From: a virus
DNA length: 60,658 bases
Direction: 5' to 3' (one strand)
Virus record (IMG/VR): IMGVR_UViG_3300042868_014229
Location: 1-60,658 of that record
In this document: one piece after another, positions 56,939-60,658 of the stretch
How positions within the stretch are numbered: position 1 is the first letter of the stretch
Layout of the letters: each line of letters starts with the position of its first letter
Position numbers and translations under genes: made by a program
The notes under the pieces: generated by a model
Told to the model about the DNA's origin: nothing
Database searches by the model: none
Seen by the model: the letters and a program-made list of their open reading frames with translations, nothing else

Positions 56939-57021
56939 TCGTGCTCTAACCAACTGAGCTAACCGCCCAGTAATATCGGACAGTATGGGACTCGAACCCA
57001 TGACAACGAGCTTAACAGGCT
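56939..57021 (-). tRNA. Circularly permuted tRNA-Asn(GTT)
   Basis: On the - strand the 3' half comes first (57021-56977: GC CTGTTAA GCTCG, variable TTGTC, T arm ATGGG TTCGAGT CCCAT, acceptor strand ACTGTCC, G73). Then 8 nt of spacer (56969-56976), then the 5' half (56968-56939: acceptor strand GGGCGGT, TA, D arm GCTC/GAGC with loop AGTTGGTTA, A26, CGA). Joined as 5' half plus 3' half, the parts give a full 74-nt cloverleaf: acceptor 7/7 paired, and anticodon stem CGAGC/GCTCG around loop CTGTTAA. The break is between positions 29 and 30. Neither half has a partner in normal order nearby. A 7-bp pairing AAGATTA/TAATCTT flanks the unit. Confidence 0.8.
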
Positions 57022-57063
57022 ATAGATTTTTTGTTGCTGAAATAATCTTTTTTTATCTTTCTT

Positions 57064-57237
57064 TTATACTAATTTTGTAAGGATTTCAATCTCCTTTTTT
57101 ATTCTTTTGATATCAGTTTCCGTCAATGGAACCTTAACATCGGTTGTTTTCTTTTGTGTTTTCACACCACTTTTTAGTTGCTTCTCAAGCATTACTAATA
57201 CTCTAGACTGTCTAGAACGTTTTGCAGCTGTTGCCAT
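57064..57237 (-). CDS. Small basic coiled-coil protein, 57 aa
   Basis: 57 residues, MATAAKRSRQSRVLVMLEKQ then KTTDVKVPLTETDIKRIKKE. Basic helix and short coiled coil, likely RNA- or DNA-binding. It lies between the permuted tRNA-Asn and another tRNA-like gene. Confidence 0.5.
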   Translation of the reverse strand: MATAAKRSRQSRVLVMLEKQLKSGVKTQKKTTDVKVPLTETDIKRIKKEIEILTKLV

Positions 57238-57256
57238 TTTATTTAATTTAAAATTA

Positions 57257-57328
57257 GTGTAAAGACGAGATTCGAACTCGCATCATCCTGCTCCACGCAG
57301 GGTCTCTATCCAGTTGAGATACTTTACT
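57257..57328 (-). tRNA. tRNA-like gene with abnormal anticodon arm
   Basis: Six acceptor pairs, D stem TCTC/GAGA, T arm GCGAG TTCGAAT CTCGT. The anticodon arm reads CCTGC GTGGA GCAGG, a 5-nt loop or a 7-nt loop CGTGGAG without U33 (TGG if so). Isotype undetermined. Confidence 0.5.
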
Positions 57329-57412
57329 ATAGCAAGAGGACGTAATTGCGATATTACTTAATCACCTCGGTATTGTCGCAGTCTTACCACCGTAACTTGG
57401 CTTGCTATTTTG

Positions 57413-57477
57413 TCGAGGTGAAAGGATTCGAACCTTAACACCTCGTGTTTTGGTACCATCTTTCCCACGATAGTACC
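57413..57477 (-). other. Rearranged tRNA-like element
   Basis: 57413-57445 is a minihelix: acceptor CGAGGTG, TT, T arm AAGG TTCGAAT CCTT, acceptor CACCTCG, with no D or anticodon arm between. Just upstream on the same strand (57452-57477) is a 9-bp hairpin GGTACTATC/GATGGTACC with loop GTGGGAAA that contains GGG after U (proline-like). C1-G72 also suits Pro. The D/anticodon part appears moved in front of the acceptor/T part, or this is a broken tRNA. Confidence 0.4.
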
Positions 57478-57620
57478 ATTGCAGTGTTTTCTTTGGGAGA
57501 GGGTCCGAACTGCAAACCCAGAAATTCTAGCATTTCCTCAGCTGTCACAATCATTTCACCTTAACATCTTCCATGGCTTGTTAAAGTTCTTTACGTAAGT
57601 GTAACCGTCTTACTGTATTT

Positions 57621-58286
57621 TTATTTTCTACCTTTTAACCAACCTTCATTTAGGTAGATTTCTAGGTCTTCTTTTTTAATTTTTTTATTGTTATTATCTT
57701 TTGTTATCCAACACGTTCCGTATTGACTGTTTGTTTTACCAACACCAGTACCTTTTCTTTGTTCAGACATTAATTGTTTTGTTTCTTCTGAATGTTTACT
57801 TTCAAATCTAACACCACCATTAAAACCAGTTAAAACACCCATAACATATTTTTTCTTTTGAGCTTCACTTGATATTTTAAACATTTTTTCTTTGAAATCT
57901 AAATCATTTTTTAACTTTTCAAGTCTACTATTAACCCCAGCTTTTGAACCTGCTAATTGAAATTTTTGTAAATGTTCTTTATTAACAAATCCACCACCTT
58001 CACCACCAACAACTAAATTCATACATAAATCTTCACTTATCAATTCTTTAGTAACTAGTTCTTTTTCTCTTTCTTTTAATAATTCTCTAGTTTCTAAAAA
58101 CTCTAGAATTTCTTTTGTGTGATTATCTTTACCATGATAATTTATTGAAAACCATAATCTTTTACCGCTCCCAAAATAACCATCGTTAAGATTATCGGTA
58201 CTATGCATACCAATATAAAATCTGTTTGTCACATTACATGTAATTTTATAAATGTAATGATATTTTCTTTTTTTTGTTCTTGTCAT
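57621..58286 (-). CDS. GIY-YIG homing-type endonuclease, tRNA-array copy 1
   Basis: Start set at MTRTKKRKYHYIYKITCN to align with its paralogue at 59050. GIY-YIG domain: YIYKITCNVTNRFYIGMHST, catalytic-site region LNDGYFGSGKRLWFSI, and E in LLKEREKELV. The C-terminal half has KHSEETKQLMSEQRKGTG and YGTCWITK, as in NUMOD-type DNA-binding repeats of phage homing nucleases. It sits in the tRNA array, probably cutting allelic tRNA arrays to spread. 221 aa. Confidence 0.85.
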   Translation of the reverse strand: MTRTKKRKYHYIYKITCNVTNRFYIGMHSTDNLNDGYFGSGKRLWFSINYHGKDNHTKEILEFLETRELLKEREKELVTKELISEDLCMNLVVGGEGGGFVNKEHLQKFQLAGSKAGVNSRLEKLKNDLDFKEKMFKISSEAQKKKYVMGVLTGFNGGVRFESKHSEETKQLMSEQRKGTGVGKTNSQYGTCWITKDNNNKKIKKEDLEIYLNEGWLKGRK

Positions 58287-58335
58287 ATATATTCTTTTAT
58301 TATAAATATACACGAAAACGCAAAAAAGTCAAGTG

Positions 58336-58408
58336 TGGTGCGAGCTGGATTCGAACCAGCGACACCTGCCTCTTCAGGGCAGTGCTCTACCAACTGAGCT
58401 ATCGCACC
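58336..58408 (-). tRNA. tRNA-Phe(GAA)
   Basis: Acceptor GGTGCGA/TCGCACC, stem CTGCC/GGCAG, loop CTGAAGA, T arm GCTGG TTCGAAT CCAGC. Upstream promoter at 58498-58529. Confidence 0.96.
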
Positions 58409-58497
58409 TTGTGTTAGTTATGTCTGTAGGACTTCTGACATAATTCCCTATGATTATCTTTTTACAACCCCTCATAGAACTAACGTTTTTATTTATG

Positions 58498-58529
58498 CAA
58501 ATATATACATAACATTTCAATTAAACAAG
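58498..58529 (-). promoter_or_regulatory. Bacteroidetes-type promoter for tRNA-Phe and GIY-YIG gene
   Basis: -7 TATATTTG (58498-58505), 20-nt spacer, -33 CTTG (58526-58529). About 90 nt above tRNA-Phe. Confidence 0.5.
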
Positions 58530-58566
58530 TTTTTATTTAAACTTTTTTTAATTATTTTATAACTTG

Positions 58567-58639
58567 TTGAGAGAGAGGGTTTCGAACCCTACGCTACCAC
58601 CCGTCTAGGTGGCCTTCTAACCAATTAAAGTATCTCCCA
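58567..58639 (-). tRNA. tRNA-like gene with 6- or 8-nt anticodon loop
   Basis: Acceptor TGGGAGA/TCTCTCA, T loop TTCGAAA. The anticodon arm is CCACC/GGTGG with loop TAGACG (6 nt), or 8 nt (CTAGACGG) if the top pair opens. The T stem has one mismatch. Isotype undetermined. Confidence 0.5.
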
Positions 58640-58738
58640 AAATTACCAGAGGTTGCCAGATAGAATTTAAAATACCCGTTTTTACCTATGTTTTCAAGCT
58701 TTCTCTAGTAAATAAAATTACCAGATATTGCCAGATTA
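58640..58738. repeat. Pair of 23-bp direct repeats
   Basis: AATTACCAGA(G/T)(G/A)TTGCCAGAT occurs at about 58642-58662 and 58718-58738, 76 nt apart, around a T-rich stretch. The second copy overlaps the end of the 85-aa gene. Possibly a recombination scar or a protein-binding site. Confidence 0.6.
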
Positions 58739-58993
58739 TATTTCTTCTCGTAACTGATAATATAAATCATTTAACACTTCTTTATCTGTACCCCAAATAA
58801 ATTCGTCTAAATGACCTTCTTCACCAGCACCCATTTCACAAACAAAAGGATTAACTAAAAAATAAACAGTTTCACCTTTAGAAATATGTTTATTTACAAT
58901 TTTTAATTCTTCCTCAGTTAAAGAGTTAAACCCTTCTTTGTTCATAAGAGCTTCTAAACTCTTACCCCATTTTTTATCATTATAATATATCAT
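58736..58993 (-). CDS. Hypothetical protein, 85 aa
   Basis: 85 residues, helical N-part, then MGAGEEGHLDEFIWGTDKE. The HxDEFIW element is also in the 96-aa product of 16680-16970. Promoter at 59018-59048. Function unknown. Confidence 0.6.
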   Translation of the reverse strand: MIYYNDKKWGKSLEALMNKEGFNSLTEEELKIVNKHISKGETVYFLVNPFVCEMGAGEEGHLDEFIWGTDKEVLNDLYYQLREEI

Positions 58994-59017
58994 AACTAAT
59001 ATTTTTAAATTAGATTA

Positions 59018-59048
59018 CAAAGATAATCATTAATTTCAATTAAACAAA
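59018..59048 (-). promoter_or_regulatory. Bacteroidetes-type promoter
   Basis: -33 TTTG (59045-59048), 19-nt spacer, -7 TATCTTTG (59018-59025). Confidence 0.65.
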
Positions 59049-59049
59049 A

Positions 59050-59697
59050 TTATTTTATTTTTCTTCCTTTTAACCAACCATCTAATTGATAGGTTTCAAG
59101 GTCTTCTTTTTTAATCTTTTTGTTAATACCTTCTTTGGTTATCCAACATGTACCGAATTGGCTATTTGTTTCCTCAGTTCCAGTACCTTTTCTTATTTCA
59201 GATAGTAATTGTTTTGTTTCTTCTGAATGAGTTTTACCTTTAAATGAAACATTTTTAAAGTTACCATTTTCTTTAGCTTTTTTAGTATTTTCCATTAATA
59301 AAGTTCTATTACGATTTGCAAATTCAACATCTGTTTTTAATTTTTTTAGTCTGTTAATTTTAGCAATAGCCATAAATTTTTGTTTATGTTCTTCACTTGA
59401 AAACCCACCATCACCACCTTCTTTAAGATTCATACATAAATCCTCAGATAACAATTCTTTATTTACTAATTCTTTTTCTCTTTCTTTTAATAATATTCTA
59501 CTAGGTAGATATTCTAATATTTCTTTAGCATGGTTTTCTTTACCATGATAGTTTATTGAAAACCATAATCTTTTTCCACTACCAAAATAACCATCATTAA
59601 GGTTATCAGTGCTATGCATACCAATATAAAACCTATTTGTTATATTACACGTAATTTTATAAATGTAATGATATTTTCTTTTTTCTGCTCTTGCCAT
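59050..59697 (-). CDS. GIY-YIG homing-type endonuclease, tRNA-array copy 2
   Basis: 215 residues, closely related to the product of 57621-58286 through the whole length: YIYKITCNITNRFYIGMHST, FGSGKRLWFSINYHG, KTHSEETKQLLSEIRKGTG, FGTCWITKEG. It lies just below tRNA-Ala. Even the leader upstream of both genes is conserved, ending GCAAAAAAGTCAAG on the + strand before the next tRNA. Recent duplication. Confidence 0.85.
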   Translation of the reverse strand: MARAEKRKYHYIYKITCNITNRFYIGMHSTDNLNDGYFGSGKRLWFSINYHGKENHAKEILEYLPSRILLKEREKELVNKELLSEDLCMNLKEGGDGGFSSEEHKQKFMAIAKINRLKKLKTDVEFANRNRTLLMENTKKAKENGNFKNVSFKGKTHSEETKQLLSEIRKGTGTEETNSQFGTCWITKEGINKKIKKEDLETYQLDGWLKGRKIK

Positions 59698-59744
59698 ATA
59701 TTCTTTTTAATATAAATATACGGCAAAATGCAAAAAAGTCAAGG

Positions 59745-59817
59745 TGGAGCCACGGAGACTCGAACTCCGTTCTGCTGGGTGCAAGCCAACTATTTTCGCC
59801 TGGTAAACTATAGCCCC
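59745..59817 (-). tRNA. tRNA-Ala(TGC)
   Basis: Acceptor GGGGCTA/TGGCTCC with G3-U70, the alanine identity pair; stem GTTGG/CCAGC, loop CTTGCAC, T arm CGGAG TTCGAGT CTCCG. Preceded by linker repeat copy C. Confidence 0.95.
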
Positions 59818-59820
59818 AAT

Positions 59821-59871
59821 TTTCTAATTCTACGCTTACAATATGTAGTTCTATGAATTAGTAACAGTCTC
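59821..59871 (-). repeat. Inter-tRNA linker repeat, copy C
   Basis: Same CTAATTC/GAATTAG end blocks and GACTGTTA head as copies A and B, 12 kb away. Located between the interrupted tRNA-Glu and tRNA-Ala. Confidence 0.8.
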
Positions 59872-59878
59872 ATCTGTG

Positions 59879-60000
59879 CGGACACGGCAGGATTCGAACC
59901 TACATCTTTTTCGTGAAAGGAAAATTAACATTTAATGCTGCAGATAACCTTATCAGGTTATGACTTGTTTTATAACATGCTACCATTACACCACGTGCCC
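59879..60000 (-). tRNA. tRNA-Glu(TTC) with 51-nt internal insertion
   Basis: Acceptor GGGCACG/CGTGTCC, D arm ending GGTAGCAT, anticodon arm TTTTC CTTTCAC GAAAA (TTC), variable AGAT, T arm GTAGG TTCGAAT CCTGC, all canonical. Between the D arm and the anticodon stem, 52 nt (59925-59976) stand where position 26 should be. The insert forms hairpin ATAACCT/AGGTTAT and a second GTTAT/ATAAC pairing. A removable segment is implied because the two tRNA parts fit well. Two normal tRNA-Glu(TTC) genes also exist. Confidence 0.75.
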
Positions 60001-60010
60001 AATATATTTG

Positions 60011-60082
60011 CGGTCCTAGAGGGAATCGAACCCTCCTCACCTCCGTGACAGGGAGGCATCCTAGCCGATGAACGATAGGACC
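60011..60082 (-). tRNA. tRNA-Asp(GTC)
   Basis: Acceptor GGTCCTA/TAGGACC, stem CCTCC/GGAGG, loop CTGTCAC, T arm GAGGG TTCGATT CCCTC, G73. Confidence 0.96.
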
Positions 60083-60086
60083 AATT

Positions 60087-60163
60087 TGGCGGTCTGCACG
60101 GGATTCGAACCCGTGACCTTCGCAGTGACAGTGCGATATTGTAACCAACTCTACTAGCAGACC
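60087..60163 (-). tRNA. tRNA-Asp(GTC), second copy, CCA encoded
   Basis: Acceptor GGTCTGC/GCAGACC, stem TCGCA/TGCGA, loop CTGTCAC, T arm ACGGG TTCGAAT CCCGT, G73 and an encoded CCA (60087-60089). Confidence 0.95.
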
Positions 60164-60172
60164 TTATATTTG

Positions 60173-60244
60173 TAGCCCCAGAGAGAATCGAACTCTCATT
60201 TACTGGCCGAAAACCAGTCGTCCTGACCGTTAGACGATAGGGCC
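60173..60244 (-). tRNA. tRNA-Glu(TTC)
   Basis: Acceptor GGCCCTA/TGGGGCT, stem ACTGG/CCAGT, loop TTTTCGG, T arm GAGAG TTCGATT CTCTC. Confidence 0.94.
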
Positions 60245-60251
60245 AATTTTG

Positions 60252-60324
60252 TACTCCCAACGGGATTCGAACCCGTGTACTACCCGTGAAAGGGGCATAT
60301 CCTGACCAACTAGATGATAGGAGC
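60252..60324 (-). tRNA. tRNA-Glu(TTC), further copy
   Basis: Acceptor GCTCCTA/TGGGAGT, stem TGCCC/GGGTA, loop CTTTCAC, T arm ACGGG TTCGAAT CCCGT. Confidence 0.9.
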
Positions 60325-60386
60325 ATGGCTTCTGTATACCCTTGCAAGGGTGATGGCAGTACAGACACTGTTGTTCCATTATTCTG

Positions 60387-60459
60387 TGGACCCACCCGAA
60401 CTCGAATCGGGAACTCTGGCTCTTCAGGCCAGCGGATTGCCAGTTAATCCCACAGGTCC
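60387..60459 (-). tRNA. tRNA-Phe(GAA), second copy
   Basis: Acceptor GGACCTG/TGGGTCC, stem CTGGC/GCCAG, loop CTGAAGA, T arm CCCGA TTCGAGT TCGGG. The sequence of 60325-60386 below it holds a 14-nt palindrome ACCCTTGCAAGGGT that could separate the transcripts. Confidence 0.94.
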
Positions 60460-60466
60460 AATTATA

Positions 60467-60658
60467 TTACGGATACAAAATCCATTGATAATCAATTGCA
60501 ATTTCATTAGTCTTTTCCAAGTCTTCTTCAAAAGTGTTTATTACAACACCAGTTGAATCTAAACATTCTGCTTTAACCGTTATCTTATCATTAGATTCTT
60601 TAAGTATTTTAATTACTCTACCTCTTAATTTATTTGGGGTTTTAAAATTCAATTCCAT
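60467..60658 (-). CDS. Hypothetical protein, 63 aa (at window edge)
   Basis: 63 residues beginning at an ATG formed by the last three bases of the window, so it may extend upstream. Beta-rich (ELNFKTPNKLRGRVIKILKE). No family recognised. Confidence 0.5.
   Translation of the reverse strand: MELNFKTPNKLRGRVIKILKESNDKITVKAECLDSTGVVINTFEEDLEKTNEIAIDYQWILYP

Noticed and set aside
56700-56968. Group I intron interrupting the tRNA whose 5' half is at 56939-56968
   Set aside because: A 3' exon with proper T arm is missing below 56939; GTCGCCC could pair with the acceptor but has no T stem/loop before it. The permuted reading gives a complete tRNA.
57485-57530. Possible T arm (GTTCGGACCC with TCTCCCA)
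   Set aside because: The 5-bp T stem does not pair around the loop and no acceptor partner is present.
59900-60395. Two overlapping frames (82 and 141 aa) on the - strand across four tRNAs
   Set aside because: They translate through the intact tRNA-Asp, tRNA-Glu genes and show the repetitive pattern of tRNA sequence, such as GFESRADRQ and RVRIPLG.

Overview
This 60.7 kb window is AT-rich. One gene is on the + strand; the other roughly 90 protein genes and all tRNA-like genes are on the - strand, packed with small gaps or short overlaps. It looks like the accessory and takeover arm of a very large tailed phage of a Bacteroidetes (Flavobacteriia-like) host. Host-type evidence: many genes have a Bacteroidetes-style promoter (-33 TTTG-like, 18-21 nt, -7 TAnnTTTG), there is a Bacteroidetes-like short sigma-70, and there are many short lipoproteins. 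Phage evidence: a T5 A1-like metallophosphoesterase, GIY-YIG homing-type nucleases inside tRNA arrays, a sigma factor, IF-3, SmpB and RNase R paralogues, about 25 tRNA-like genes, and many small unknown genes. No capsid, terminase or polymerase gene lies in the window, so the phage assignment is inference.

Layout. 0-9.5 kb: small envelope proteins and lipoproteins, a GH73-type lysin, a GT-B glycosyltransferase, an AAA+ ATPase, a deoxynucleotidase, and a GC-rich candidate ncRNA. 9.56-9.72 kb: an odd 163-nt tRNA-like RNA. 9.7-20 kb: unknowns, sigma factor, SmpB, phosphoesterase, GT-A glycosyltransferase, RNase R. 20-27 kb: HAD proteins, an ABC transmembrane domain without ATPase, IF-3, a deoxyribosyltransferase-like protein, GIY-YIG, Smr, Nudix, the A1-like protein and a Thg1-like 3'-5' polymerase. 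27-37.3 kb: an NAD+/ADP-ribose island (PRPP synthetase, Nampt, NMN adenylyltransferase-Nudix, Sir2, macrodomain, NADAR). 37-46 kb: AAA+ ATPase, phosphoesterase, YqeY, DHFR, bestrophin, thioesterase, and three proteins sharing an N-terminal tag. 46-48.2 kb: tRNA array 1. 48.5-56.4 kb: a membrane cluster with ABC ATPase, permease, substrate-binding-OmpA fusion, GRDP-like protein and two coiled-coil proteins. 56.5-60.5 kb: tRNA array 2 with two paralogous GIY-YIG nucleases.

How it fits together. The NAD+ genes can rebuild NAD+ from nicotinamide, with PRPP made locally. NADAR and the macrodomain would reverse ADP-ribosylation, so the island reads as a counter to NAD+-depleting and ADP-ribosylating immunity. 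IF-3, SmpB, RNase R, YqeY, the tRNAs and the Thg1-like enzyme form a translation and RNA-repair set.

The most unusual signal is in the tRNAs. One tRNA-Asn(GTT) is circularly permuted: its 3' half precedes its 5' half on the same strand. Several others carry internal insertions of tens of nucleotides, and one 163-nt tRNA-like RNA contains a potential pseudoknot.
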